Assembly: GCA_034359265.1 (NCBI GenBank)
Contig: CP136893.1
Location: 47,503,501 to 47,567,500, forward strand
Length of the DNA: 64,000 nucleotides
Source: Canna indica
Taxonomy: Eukaryota > Streptophyta > Magnoliopsida > Zingiberales > Cannaceae
Reading direction: 5' to 3'
Positions within the stretch are counted from its first letter, which is position 1. Every line of letters begins with the position of its first letter. Shown piece by piece: positions 11,650 through 23,611 of this stretch. The notes under the pieces are model-generated. The model worked only from the letters and a program-made list of their open reading frames with translations, had not been told where the DNA came from and did no database searches. A program made the translations under genes and the position numbers.

Positions 11650-13163
11650 TATGTCTATTCGACAGATATATTTGATCGTGGTTATCATCGCAAGAGAGCT
11701 TCGGAGTCTCCGATCGGTGAGACTCCAACACTTACTCATGCTGCTGATCCTCCTATTGTTGATCCTCATGCCGATGATACTACCGAGGCTAGTACATCTA
11801 GACGCAGGCGGCCGCACGGGTCGAACAGGTGGCAGCCTCCACCAGCCACAGAGTCACGTAGATTTATTAGCATGATTGGGGAGCGGTAATATATCATGAA
11901 TTATGAATCATTATAAATTCATTATATCATAATATAATATTAAAATTTATTTTTGTTGTGCAGGTTCGAGTAAGAAGAATTGCCGAGGAGCGTTTCTTCT
12001 ACTATTCGACGATACATGCACGGGGCATGGCCTACGTGGTCTCACGTGCCTAGCGAGCACGTCGACATGTTATGGCGCGAGTTTGAGGCACGTATTATTT
12101 TTTTTTATACATGCATGATGATTAATATTGGTATTGATATTATTATTCCGCAAGCTCGCTATACATGGGCTGAGAACCAGAGGCCCTTCATTTACGCTGC
12201 CTGGGAGGCTATTTCCCGAGCAAGGTACAACGGGCAGCTGGGGCAGGCCCGGTCCCAGGCGATGGCACGAGCTGGGACTACTAACATCGTGGAGACTCTG
12301 GGATACGGCCCCGATTGGATTACTCCGGATATATGGGACCAGCTCGTGGGAATATGGTCGACGGATTGATGGCAGGAGGTTTCTAGAAATGCGGCTAGAA
12401 ATCGCATGTCGGGGAGAGCAGCGCGTCACACCGGCGGCTCTATTGCATTTGTAGTGCACGCGAACCGTGTGTTAAGTATACCTTTTAATTATATATTTTA
12501 TTTGTTACTATGTGTACTAATTAATGTATTATGTTTTGTAAATGTAGACGACGGTGTCGGATGACGGGACTGTCCAGCGACCCTCCCCGATGGCGGTGTT
12601 TGAGCGGACTCACCGTCGAGCACATGGGACGGGGGAGTACATCGTCAACCGCGCTGCATACATTATGGTAACTATATATTTGTTTAAATTATTCATTATA
12701 TATTTATAATTTAAGTTTTATGATAAATATTAAACAAAAAATCAAACCCGAGTAGGAGACCTACAGCCAGACGGTGGTGCAGCGCGGGGGCACCCCCGAG
12801 GACTTTGACGCTGCAACGTGGGTCGAGGTCGCAGGTGGCTGGGACCATGGCCGCGTATATAGCTTTGCAGATAGTGGTCAAGCGCGAGCCGTGCTAGGGC
12901 CACTTGGGGCACCGACCCCTCCGGTCGCTGGTGAGCGGTCGTCCACCTCCAGATCCAGTTATGATCATAGTAGCAGAATAAGGACTCTAGAGGAGACGGT
13001 CATGCGTCAGACTGAGATGATGGAGCGCCAGAGTCAGATGATGGCGGAGATGCATGCTATGCTACGCAACATATCAGGTCATCCCGAAGCAGGCATCTCT
13101 TCGGCATCATCTCATCCATCGTCCTCGAGTCAATTCACGCTGGTGTACACTCAAGCACTCTAG
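11650..13163 (+). pseudogene. TNPA-like CACTA gene (Ptta/En/Spm, PF03004-type), multi-exon
   Basis: These proteins bind the subterminal repeats. Exons by splice signals: about 11650-11888 (basic, proline-rich; intron ends TTGTGCAG near 11963); about 11964-12090; about 12155-12472 (WAENQRPFIYAAWE, TPDIWDQLV); 12548-12667; 12756-13163 (RGGTPEDFDAATWVEVAGGW, SHARxVLGPLG-like, then a Met/Gln-rich helix). Compared with the copy at 21340-22562, a CGA is TGA at 12367, a splice acceptor CAG is CAA near 12152, and a donor GT is TT near 12472. A TAG also stops exon 2 near 12049. The initiation codon is not clear. Confidence 0.85.
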
Positions 13164-13484
13164 ACCCCGTCATATGATCCAGGCCATCCTCCATCGTCAT
13201 CGTGAGATTTTTCTTATATTGACTTTGTTACTGAGATATTATACTTGTTTAATTTATTTTGTTTGGATATTGATACTTCAATTTTGCATTTGAATAGGTT
13301 TTATACTATTGTGGATAATTATAAATATAAATATAATTATTTTGATGTATATCTTGGTGTATTTGTGATGTGTGAATGAATGTGTGTATGGGTGTATGGG
13401 TGTGTGAGTTATGTATCAGATAATGTATCAATGTATCAATGGAAATTTGAAATTTTAATTTTTTTCGTTTCCAGGTTCACATCA

Positions 13485-13785
13485 TCAGCAATGGCTTTCC
13501 CACGGCCGTTCGTGGAAAAGTCGTTGCTGATGACCGACAGCAACGACTTAGCAACGGTCTTTTACTAACGGCGTTGCTACGGACTCACCAGCCGTTGCTA
13601 TTAATATTTTCAGCAACGGCTCCATGTCCGTGGCAAAACCGTTGCTGATAATATTATTAGCAACGGCCCGAGCGGCCGTTGCTGAGCCGTTGCTAAGTTA
13701 TCAGCAACACGCTTTTCTGCCACGGCTCCGTTGCAACGGGTAGGGCCATTGCAAGTCGTTGCTGATGCCCATTTTTTCAGTAGTG
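13485..13785 (+). repeat. Right subterminal repeats and TIR of CACTA 1
   Basis: Dense CAGCAACGGC and GCCGTTGC motifs in both orientations end in CAGTAGTG. Short inverted pairs of the motif can fold back on themselves. Confidence 0.85.
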
Positions 13786-13788
13786 AGA

Positions 13789-14147
13789 GTGCTCTCGGTA
13801 GAAGGCGGTATACTTCCGAGTGTGGAAGTGCCTTCGGTTTGAGAGCGGAGACTCTCCGATTGTAAAATCCTCTTTGTAAGGGAAACGATTTAATCCAGTT
13901 AAACTAGTTTGGAAATCCTAAGCGGTGTTCTTAGGTAGTGGAGTATGCACTAGGGACGAGCCACTATAAATCACTATGTTAGCATTGCTATCTCTGTTTG
14001 TGCTAAATTGCTTTATTATTGCTTCCGCATTTAGTTGATAAATTGTAACTTGCCTAAGTAGTTTAAGAAAATTTTAAAATCAGAATTAGGCGAAAGATGT
14101 AGATAACACACTATTCACCCCTCTCTAGTGTGACCATTTTACCAACA
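13789..14147 (+). repeat. 3' LTR of the CAGGC-flanked Copia element, right part
   Basis: It continues the LTR after the CACTA and ends CCAACA. Its R-U5 half (CACTATAAATCACTATG, TTGCTTCCGCATTTAG, CTCTCTAGTGTGACC) matches the solo LTR at 36545-38330 and not the element's own 5' LTR. Confidence 0.9.
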
Positions 14148-14152
14148 CAGGC

Positions 14153-14943
14153 TAGCTCGGAAGAGCTAGTGTCGGTGAGGGGAGGGCATGCCCCAACAGG
14201 CTGACATTGAGCTGGGTGGTAGTGCGGCGGCCACCCGTCTACCTACCCCATGTGGCTATGTGGGACCGACGGGTTCGGAGGTGATTCATGTGGATGATTG
14301 CATTGAGCATGTGGATGATGGCATCTAGCATGTGGATGATTGCATTGAACATATTATATGGTGTGGCATTTTCTTGCAGGTTGTTATATGGTTGACGAGG
14401 ATGATTGCGCTGCTAAAATAAATGCTCAAAATAAAATTATGCTTTATGTTCTTATGCTTACCTGTATGATTTTGATTATGCATGATGATGATCTACTCAC
14501 TAAGTCCTAGTTGGACTTACCCCTCATTTTTGTTATTTTGCAGCACCTGAGTTAGATCAGAGAGGTACTGGGGTGCAGTAGCGCGGTTGGTGGCGGCAGG
14601 GCAGCGGGTCCCATAACATGTCGCGATCGAGGAGGATACCGAGTCCAGTCGTTTTCTTTTTGTTGAGTCATATAGACTCAATTATTTCGTTTCTGCATTT
14701 TCCTTAGTTTGGGGTGTCATCGTTGGGACTTTAATGTTTTTAAAATAAATTGAACCTTTGGCATTTTTCTAATTAGTGGTTGGGTTTTTCTTAGGATTTG
14801 ATGTTTTCCTTTAAATTTTAAATGTTATAAAATGTTTAGGTTCATTACTTGTTTATGTATAGTTTGTTTTGGGGGTTACGCTTCGGGGTACGTGGCGTAC
14901 CCTGGCCGATCATAGCGGATTTGGGGTGTGATAGTATACCTCC
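14153..14943 (+). mobile_element. Ty3-type LTR remnant, right part
   Basis: It has the end structure of the other Ty3 LTRs here: CTCACTAAGTCC...GGACTTACCCC, then TTTTGCAGCACCTGAG, a TTTCTGCATTT stretch and GGGGTGTGATA in place of GGGGTGTGACA. The assignment to a chromovirus (Tekay/Del-like) LTR is inferred from these end motifs. Confidence 0.6.
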
Positions 14944-15404
14944 GACTAGGTACATTTTCAACCAAGGCCTATAGATTCTATGTCTCACTGGCATGATTTA
15001 TCATGACCCTAAAATCATTGCCTCAATCGATGGGCACAGTACAAAAATAAAATAAAATTTCAGTGCTTGTTATAATGAAAAAACTGGCGCCAATTTGAAG
15101 TCAGAACTTTATTTTTGACCTTTCAAAAGGTGACGGAATACTAGTCTAAATGTGATCTGAATTTTTTATGCATGTTTTTAGATTTTTTTTGTTGTAGCTT
15201 CATCATAATCTATTAATTAACAAACGTACATATGCAACATATATGATGAAAGAAAGTATCTCATATATATATATATATATCCATTACAAAATGAATGGTC
15301 TCTTGTACATCAATATGATTGGCTTAATGGCACTATTCTTTCGATCTTGACAAAGAGTCATAGTCATCTAGTTGTTTCTTTACCCTACCAGCAAAGTATA
15401 CTAT
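14944..15404. other. Unassigned sequence
   Basis: AT-rich, with an (AT)n run at about 15263-15280. No gene or repeat family of this window is recognised. Confidence 0.5.
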
Positions 15405-17914
15405 TGTAATATTCCAAATATTTAAATTTATTATTTTTCTTTTTATGTATATTTGCCAGCCTAGCGGACTAGTTCGTGGTCGAGCCAAGTCGACTCATGG
15501 TCCGGAGCGAGCTTGCGAGCTCAGGTAAGTAGAATATAAGTTTATAAATTTTTAAATTTTTAGGCTTGGATAGTTGAGAGTATTTAATTTGGTGTTGTGT
15601 GAGCATAATTGCTAATTATGTTCATATGGGTATTTAATTAATTATTTGTGATTTATTAGAATGAGATTAATTAAATTATTTAAGTATATCGGGTTAGCGG
15701 GTTTTGGTTTTGGCTTAATATGGATGTGGGTTGTGAATTAAGGGTTTAAGGGGTTAGGGTTGAGGAGGGTGTATAAAAAACCCCCTCATGGCTTGTGGCT
15801 CCTATTTTGGAGCAACCTAAAAAGTTGAGAAAGGGAGCCAGCTGCCAAGCCGTCAACCCCCTTTCCCTTTTCTCCTTAGAGCCGCAGCCACCCAGAGCCG
15901 AGCCGAGCCGCCAAATTCTTCTTCCTCTTCATCTCTTCCTTCTTTCTCTTGGAGCCAAGCCGAGAGGAGCCGAGCCGAGCCACCTGCTTCCTCTCCCTCT
16001 CTTCTTTCCCCTTGGAGCCATTTTTTTTGGGTTAAGCAGTCGGCCTTTTGAAGCCGGATTCGAGGCCGTCGTCCGGGATTTCTTTCCTAATACTTTTCCA
16101 AATTAAGATGAGTGGTTTACCCTCTCTCTTCGGGATTTGAAATAGATTTTTGAAGCCATTCTTGACGGCTCGGTATTTATGCCTTGTTCTTGGATTTTCT
16201 TCGAGTTCTTGCCGTATTTTCTTGATGTGTAAATCATGATTTATTCTTCCAAATTTGGTTTCTTGATTTGTGGATTATATGCTTAGGATTAAATAAGTGA
16301 TCTTGGGTAGAAATCATGTGGTAGGATTAAGATCTTGATATTGACTAATTAAGGGTTCTTGATCCTAATGCTTGACTCTTGATTTAAGTGTATGAGTTCT
16401 TGTTAATCTTGATTAAAAGCATGATATCTGTGAATTAATTCCTGAGATTAATTAGTATTCTTTCCTAATGGTAATTTAGGGACTAACTTCTGTTAATTTT
16501 CGGATTTAATTCTATAAGTATGCTGAAATTGCATGTTTGCTAGAATTATATGCTAAGATGATGAATCTGTGCTGATTTTAATTTATTTGCTTTGATGTGT
16601 GTGGATGTATGAATATAGTCATCTAACCTATCGTTTTGACCAGAAAACATAGTTTGGAAACATATGACACACTTTGGAGACTAGTTTCGGATCAAACACA
16701 GTAGTTCTAGGCAGAACAGTAACCTAAAACAAAACCCTAATTGAGATGATCTAAATTTTAATTGGGTTTAAGGGTGAGCATAATCTGTTATGAACCAACT
16801 TACAAGGTATTCATGAAATAAAATCACACGAGTTCATGACATTACAGGTCTAAGGGATAGGGGTCGGGTTTGGAGTGTTGAGACGCTTCATAATGAGAAC
16901 AATCCTAGGACACCATAGGGGAATCTTGACTTAGGTCTTGATGTGTCATATCCTTGGGAATAGCAGAGTGGCTCGATTAGGAGCCGGGGTTCGGGCTACG
17001 CCCAGGTGGTTGGACGCCAAAATTTCCAACCTGTAGGATAAGTTCAGAGGGCCTTTCCCGATTATCCTAGTATGTGCGGTTGCCTCTAGGCATGGGAGGG
17101 ATTCGACCCGATGCACCTCTTGATGGTGATGTTGCCTTTGGGCATGGTAGGGATTCGACCCGATGCACCTCTTGATGGTGATGTTGCCTTTGGGCATGGT
17201 AGGGCATCGACCCGATGCACCTCTTTGATGGTGATGTTGCCTTCGGGCATGGTAGGACTTCGACCCAATGCACATTTTGTGGGTGATGTTACCTTCGGAC
17301 ATGGTAGGGCTTCGGCCTGATGCACCTTTTTGAAGAACTAGATGTTGTGGACATGGGCGGCCTGTTGGCCTAGTAGCTAGTCACACCTTTGTGATATTGC
17401 CTCTGCAAATATAGATATATTCTTGTTATCTCTGTGATGTTGATTGGTGGGGGTTGATAAAATTGCTCACTGAGTTCTTTGAACTCACTCGTCGTCGTTG
17501 TTTTGTTTTATTTTGCAGAGCCTGACCGGTGAGGTGGGCTGGAGCACTTGGCGCCGCTGGAGGCAGAGGAGCCACATGATCTCATAGCAGTCCTAGTTAT
17601 GGGTCATAGTCGAGTCTGTAGTAGGTTGTCATGCACTTTTATTTTGGTATTTGGAGTTGTAGTTCCACGGGGACATTCACATTTTATTCAGTTTTATTTA
17701 TTAAAAGAATTGTTGCTCGTCGATTTATTTCCGTACTTGAGATATGTATTTAAAATCTTGTTGTTTTAAAATAAAAATCTATTTTGGTTCTTTTATTATT
17801 AAAAGTTGTTATTTACTTTGTTGTTTATGATGTTTGCATGTGTATGAGTTAAACTGCGGGGTATAGATATATATACCCTGGTCGGTCACGTGACCCTATT
17901 TTTGGGGCGTGAGA
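15405..17914 (+). mobile_element. Ty3 chromovirus-type solo LTR
   Basis: It is 2510 bp, from TGTAATATTCC to GGGGCGTGAGA. The flanks ACTAT (15400-15404) and GCTAT (17915-17919) are a TSD with one mismatch. TATAAAAA is at about 15772. Primer site and coding DNA are absent on both sides, so this is a solo LTR left by LTR-LTR recombination. It is homologous to 38370-42284 in its start, a GCCAGCCTAGCGG block, the GGTGGGCTGGAGCACTTGG block and the CACGTGACCC end. An in-LTR ORF (15795-16106) is proline- and leucine-rich and unlikely to be a gene. Confidence 0.85.
17081..17335. repeat. 52-53-bp tandem repeat, five units, inside a Ty3 LTR
   Basis: Units run from TGCCTTTGGGCATGG through CGACCCGATGCACC to GGTGATGT. 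Overlapping open frames on both strands are by-products of the repeat. Confidence 0.9.
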
Positions 17915-17919
17915 GCTAT

Positions 17920-18399
17920 GAAACAATGGTCTTTTATCCATATGAATTATTTCAATATGTAGAATATGAACGTAGATGATAATGATAGCTATAATTTATG
18001 CCACACTTGATGATTACATGTTTGCTCAAGAGAATATCTTCTCTTGGGAATTTCTTAAGAGGTTATCAATGAACAGTAATCAAAAAGGAAGCATCCGGAT
18101 GCAATTTTCAAACTTTCCTTTGAAAGATCAAGTAATGTACGTTTATAGCATTAATTTAAACAGGTTGAAAGAAAGATGGAAGTTGTTATATATGCAATAA
18201 GATTTTGCTAGAAGATATAAGCGTTGAATAGTTTGCTACTTTTTGATAAAGACAAAGATTGATATATAATTAATATATATGCAACTAATTTGTTAGTAAG
18301 ACTTAATTAATTAGGTTATACGGCTTAATTTCTTTTCTAATTTGGCAACAATTTGGGCTTGTCGCCTTTCTTTTTACTAATTTAGCGAACCGATAGGAT
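17920..18399. other. Unassigned low-copy sequence
   Basis: A 74-codon open frame (17976-18200) encodes MIMIAIIYATLDDYMFAQEN and onward. I do not recognise it and see no support that it is expressed; it may be an eroded exon. Confidence 0.3.
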
Positions 18400-18832
18400 G
18401 TTAACGAGTATTTTCATCTAATAACCCTATAATTAATGTAACGGCATACAAGATGCATGCATGTCAGGCACCCGACAACATCGTCATGACTTAATAAATT
18501 GAGAAATTCGTGAAAGTTTAGACAATTTTTTATCTAATAACCCTTAAATCTATGTGGATCCCTTCTGACGTAGCGATATTTAAATTTTGTTTTTGGATCG
18601 TCATGTCAACAAGTTAACGGATGATATTACAGCTAGCTAACGGGGGACATTATTAAAACTAATGTTAAACTTCTTATATACAATTGAGATCAATCAAATG
18701 ATTGATCAAAATTAAAAAATTCATAAAAATTGAGACCATTTTCGTCTAATAATCCTATAATTGATGTAACGGCATACAAGATGCATGCATGATAGGCACC
18801 CAACAACGTCGCCATGACTTAATAAATAAGCT
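18400..18832. repeat. Direct repeat pair of about 90 bp
   Basis: The segment at about 18410-18490 recurs at about 18750-18832 with few changes. Both contain GGCATACAAGATGCATGCAT and GACTTAATAAAT. The unit starts are about 343 bases apart. Function unknown. Confidence 0.75.
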
Positions 18833-20764
18833 CTTTATTTGCAAATTATTTTATTTATTGGAAATTAATTTGTCATCCCGTATTCTTATTTTATCCAAAA
18901 AAATCTACAGCGATTTCGTTAAAAGAGAATAGGATTTTTACTTTTTCCCAAAAGCAAAATAAGAAACGAGTAATTCCCTACAACCGAATGAAATTCAAAA
19001 TATACCTATAATACCCCTCATAAAGGTTGTACAGTTTCCTCGTTAACCACATTTACTCCATTAATACTACTGCAATAGGTCATTTAAACTAGTTTCACGT
19101 CCCACCCGTTAACCATTTAAATGAATCATTTAAGCTCGAAAATAGATTAAAAAAATTACCAAAAAATCACCAAACATCACAAAAACTCTAATTTACTCAA
19201 TGAAACAATAATTGGCTCATTTAAATTGAGTGTTTACAAGTGGCAGATCAAAAGATTTGAATCATTTAAATTGTTTTAGTGTCATTTAAACTATTCCATT
19301 AAATGACTCATATCTGCTTGTAAATACATTGTAAAATCACAAAAAAAAATCACATAAAATTTGTTTACTTAATTAAATGAGATCCACAACTTGGATCATT
19401 CAAAATGAGTGTTTACAAGTGGTAGATCAAAAGATTTGAGTCATTTAAACTCTTTCATTAAATGCTTCATATTTGCTTGAAAATGCATTCTAAAATCACC
19501 AAAAAATCATATAAAATCTATTTTACTTTATTAACTAAGATCCACAACTTGGATCACTTAAACTACATTCACTGAAATAATTTAAATGATTCTAAAATAG
19601 TTTAGATGACTCAAATATTTTGAACCGCCACTTGTAAATATTCAATTTGAATGATCAAAATTGTGGATCTTATTTAATTAAGTAAAATATATTTTCTATA
19701 ATTTTTTGTGATTTTAGAATCTATTTTCAAGCAGATATGGGTCATTTAATGAAATGGTTTAAATGACACTCAAACAGTTTAAATGGGTCAAATCTTTTGA
19801 TCCGCCACTTCACTACTAGAAATAGGTGCTTCAGCAACGGCTATCAGCAATAGCTGCTCAAGCCGTTGCACATGTGTTGTATCTACAACGGCTTTGTTAC
19901 GGCCACTCGAGTCGTTGCAGATATATAATCACATCAACAACGGCATAGTTACGGCTATGACATCCGTTGTAGATATATATAGGCCGAAGGTTCGCGCCCG
20001 CCCCTCCCTCCTCCTTCTTCCTCTTCCTCTGCTGCCGCCGCCACTGCCCCCGCCTGTTGCCGCTGCCGACGCCGTCGCCCCGTCCTCGACCGCCGGATCC
20101 CGCCATCGTCTTCTATTGATCCAGGTAAGTCTCGCCGGCTATCCTCCTCTCCATTCAAAACCCTATATTTAGGGTTTCGGTTGGTGGCCGGCTAGCCACC
20201 GGCCGGATTATTGTCCAGTGTCCGGACACTAGACTCCGGCGTCGAAAATTGATTAAAATAATATTGTTTAGATTAATTGTTTAATTTATAGATTAATTGT
20301 TAGCTTAATTTTTAGGGTTTAGATTAATTTTTAGATTAATTATTAGGGGTTTAGATTAATTTATTTAGATTAATGTTATGTTTTAGATTAATTTGATGTT
20401 TTAGATTAACGTATAGATTAATGTTATGTTTTAGATTAATTTGATGTTTTAGATTAATGTTTAGATTAATATTAATTAGTCCGAAGTCGTCCTCAGTGGA
20501 CTCGTGCCGGAATCGTCCATTTCAAACAAGTGCCGGAATCGTCCACTTCGAACTCGCACCGGAATCGTCCACTTTGGACTCGCGTCGGAATTGTCCACTA
20601 TGGACTCGAACTGACTCGAAACATTTAGAAAATAATCATCCCTCCGACGAGTTGATAAGTTTCACATACGCATTGACGAGTCGGATATGATTTAGCAAAA
20701 CCTTAGATCCATTCGAGGGTTGTATGTTCGTGTAAAAGAAGTAGATGATCTTTTATACGACATA

Positions 20765-21030
20765 CAACCCTTGAATTATCCCTGATTGGATAATTTGGGA
20801 ATATAGTTATTTGTATTGCACTTAGTTTTTTCTTTTGACCATTAAGTCATTCTAAATTTTGGCAGTATCTCTCTTGTTCTACGATATGCACCCAGATGAT
20901 ATGCGTATTCGGAGAACTGTAGGGAGATATTGCTGAAATTTAGAATGAAGTTAGCGATTAAAAAAATATTTAGTGCAATATGAATAACATGAATCCCAAA
21001 TGCAATAGAACCATCCCACTTAAAGACATT
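20765..21030. repeat. Foldback in CACTA 2
   Basis: This is the counterpart of the foldback at 7850-8095. The core pairs GGCAGTATCTCTC (20861-20873) with the GGGAGATATTGCT copy ending at 20934. Relative to CACTA 1, one C:G pair is a T:A pair and two other changes leave G-T pairs. Confidence 0.85.
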
Positions 21031-21194
21031 ACCTAAAGATATTGTCAACTTTTTAACATTACATGTCGGACGATTGAAGTTGGATGTTAGTGGACCGTCG
21101 CGACTAGTGTTGTATTATAGTGGATACTTTGTTAATGGATATAAATTTCACACGGTTGAATATGCCCAATCACACTAATGATCCTCCTGCCGAA

Positions 21195-22562
21195 CAGGTG
21201 GCAGTCTCCACCAGCCACAGAGCTATGTAGATTCATTAGTGTGATTGGGGAGCGGTACGTAATATATCATGAATTATGATTATTACAAATTCATTATATC
21301 ATAATATAATATTGAACTTTATTTTTGTTGTGCAGGTTCGAGCAAGAAGAAGTGCCCAGGATGATATCTTCTACCATTTGATGATACATGCATGGGGTAT
21401 GGCCCACATGGTCTCACATGCCCAGTGAGCACGTCAACATGCTATGGCACGAGTTTGAAGCACATATTAAAAAAAAAATTATACATGATGATTAATATTG
21501 GTACTGATATTATTATTTTGCAGGCTCGCTATACATGGGCTGAGGATCAGAGGTCCTTCATTTACGCTGCCTGGGAGGCTATTTTTGGACAGACGTATAA
21601 CGATCAACTGGGGCAGGCTCGGTCCCAAACGATGGCCTGAGCTAGGACCACAAACATCGCGGAGACTCGGGGATATGACCCCCATTGGATTACTCCGGAT
21701 ATATGGGACCAGCTCGTGGCATCATGGTCAACGGATCGATGGCAGGAGGTTTCTAGGACTACGGCTAGAAACTACATGTCAAGGGGAGGAGCGCGTCACA
21801 CTAGCGGCTCTATTTCATTTGTAGTGCATGCGAATCGTATGGTAAGTATTATACCTTACTTTTAATTATATATTTTATTTGTTACTCTGTGTAATAATTA
21901 ATGTATTTGTTTTGTAAATGTAGACGACGATGTTGGACGATGGGACTGTCCAACGACCCTCCCCGATGGCGGTGTTTGAGCGGACTCATCGTCGAGTACA
22001 TTGACAACTGCGCTGCATACATTATGGTAAGTATATTTGTTTAAATTATTCATTATTTATTTATAATTTATGTTTTAGGAAAAATATGAAACAAAAAATC
22101 AAACTCGAGTAGGAGACCTACACTAAGACGGTGATGCAGTGTGGGGGCACCCTCAAGGACTTTGACGTAGGAGCGTGGGTCGAGGCTGCAGGTGGCTGGG
22201 ACCACGGCCGCGTATATGACTTTACATATAGTGGTCATGCGCGAGCCGTGCTAGGGCCACTTGGGGCACCGACCCATCCGGTCGCTGGTGAGCGGCCGTC
22301 CACCTCCAGGTCTAGTTATGATCAGAGTAGCAGGATAAGGACACTGGAGGAGACGGTCACGTGTCAAAGTGAGATGAATGAGCATCAGAGTCAGATGATG
22401 GCAGAGATGTATGCTATGCTACGCAACATCTCAGCTCATACCGGAGCAAAGATCCCTTCGGCATCATCTGATCCATCATCCTCGAGTCAGTCCACGTCGG
22501 TGTACACCCAAGCACTTCAGAGCCCGCCATATGATCCAGACCATCCTCCATCGTCGTCGTGA
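21195..22562 (+). pseudogene. TNPA-like gene of CACTA 2, truncated
   Basis: It has the same exon order as 11650-13163, with the first exon cut to a short piece (about 21195-21255). Exons: about 21337-21450; about 21525-21841 with an intact CAG acceptor and ATG|GTAAG donor; 21925-22026; and about 22112-22562. The last keeps RVYDFTYSGHARAVLGPLG and the Met/Gln helix. Damage: TGA in place of a Gly/Trp-type codon near 21638 (MA followed by stop), and frameshifts around the second exon. It retains the CGA that is TGA in CACTA 1. It is less damaged in the last exon but not functional as a whole. Confidence 0.8.
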
Positions 22563-23611
22563 GATTTTATTATTTTGTTTAGATATTGACTTTGTTACTT
22601 GGATTCTATATATACTTGATTAACTTGTTTTGTTTGGATATTGATACTCTAGTTCTGAATTTGAATAGTTTTAATATGATTGTGGATAATTATAAATATA
22701 AATATAATTATTTTGATGTATATCTGGGTGTATATGTGAATGAATGTGTGTATGGGTGTATGGGTGTATGGGTGTGTGAGTTATGTATAAGATAATGTAT
22801 CAATGTATTAATAGAAATTTAAAATTTAAAATTTTTTTAGTTGCAGGTTTTCATTATCAGCAACGGCTTTTCCACGGCCGTCTGTGGGAAAGCAGTTACT
22901 GAAAGTGTATCGTAAGCCTTTGCTGATGACCTACAGCAATGGCTTAGCAATCGACTTTCACTAACAGCCTTGCCACGGCCGACGGGGCCGTTGCTGATGT
23001 TCTTACCTACAACGGCCCTGCATCCGTGGCAAAACCATTGCTGATAATATTATTAGCAACGGCCTGAGCGACCGTTGCTGATCCGTTGCTAAATTATCAG
23101 CAACGCGTTTTTCTACCACAGCTCAGTTGCAAGTCGTTGCTGATGGTTTTCAGCAACGGCTTCAGCCGTTGTTGATGCCTATTATTCTAGTAGTGCTTGT
23201 TAACACTCATTTTGAAAGATCCAAATTGTGAATGTTATTTAATTAAGTAAAATAATTTTTATGTGATTTTTTTGATGATTTTAGAATGCATTTCCAAGCA
23301 AATATGGGTCATTTAATGAAATAATTTAAATGATACTGAAAGAGTTTAAATGATCCAAGTTATGGATCTTATTTAATTAAGTAAAATATATTTTCTGTAA
23401 TTTTTTTAGTGATTTTAAAGTATATGTGCTATTTAATGAAACAGTTTAAATGACACTGAAATAGTTTAAATGGTTCAAATCTTTTGATCTACCACCTTAA
23501 AACACTCATTTTAAATGATCCAAGTTGTGGATATTATTTCATTAAGTAAATTAGAGTTTTTTTTATTTTTGGTAATCCTTTGGTAATTTTTTGATCTATT
23601 TTCGAACTTAA

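Larger units (their letters stand above)
6864..13785 (+). mobile_element. CACTA (En/Spm) transposon, TSD AGA
   Basis: It starts CACTACTACAAA and ends TTTTCAGTAGTG, with the 3-bp duplication AGA at 6861-6863 and 13786-13788. Removing it and one AGA restores the LTR context GGTGGGAGAGTGCTC found in sister LTRs. In order: subterminal repeats, TATA and GC-rich leader, AT-rich intron-like DNA, a short tandem block, a 245-nt foldback, TNP2, a TNPA-like gene, and right subterminal repeats. Both genes are broken, so it cannot move on its own. A smaller sister copy is at 19811-23195. Confidence 0.97.
1483..14147 (+). mobile_element. Copia-derived element with gag only (TR-GAG-like), TSD CAGGC
   Basis: The element starts TGTTGG and ends CAACA, and is flanked by the 5-bp repeat CAGGC at 1478-1482 and 14148-14152. 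In order it holds a 5' LTR, a Met-tRNA primer site, a broken gag, about 1.8 kb of AT-rich non-coding DNA, a polypurine tract and a 3' LTR interrupted by a CACTA element. No protease, integrase or reverse transcriptase is visible, so it is non-autonomous, like the TR-GAG class described in plants. The LTRs agree over the first few hundred bases but differ in the R-U5 half. About 5.7 kb remains without the CACTA. Confidence 0.9.
19811..23195 (+). mobile_element. CACTA 2, internally deleted, TSD CTT
   Basis: It starts CACTACTAGAAA and ends TATTCTAGTAGTG, flanked by CTT at 19808-19810 and 23196-23198. It is a 3.4-kb sister of CACTA 1. It keeps the left repeats, leader, tandem block and foldback, but TNP2 is gone: sequence equal to about 8165 of CACTA 1 joins that of about 10919 at 21088, with TGT shared at the joint. 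A second deletion near 21168-21190 removes the TNP2 end and the start of the TNPA-like gene. It would depend on a transposase from elsewhere. Confidence 0.96.

Noticed and set aside
12070..12459. Minus-strand ORFs across the TNPA-like exons
   Set aside because: Shadows of the plus-strand gene; the plus strand has homologous copies at 21525 and 50216 and splice signals.
15795..16106. 103-codon ORF in a Ty3 LTR (and 38727-38996 in its relative)
   Set aside because: Proline/leucine/serine-rich translation of GAGCCGAGCC-type repeats downstream of the LTR TATA box; frames are not conserved between the two LTRs beyond composition.
16946..17325. Overlapping ORFs on both strands with repeated peptides
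   Set aside because: They arise from the 52-53-bp tandem repeat, whose unit lacks stops in several frames.
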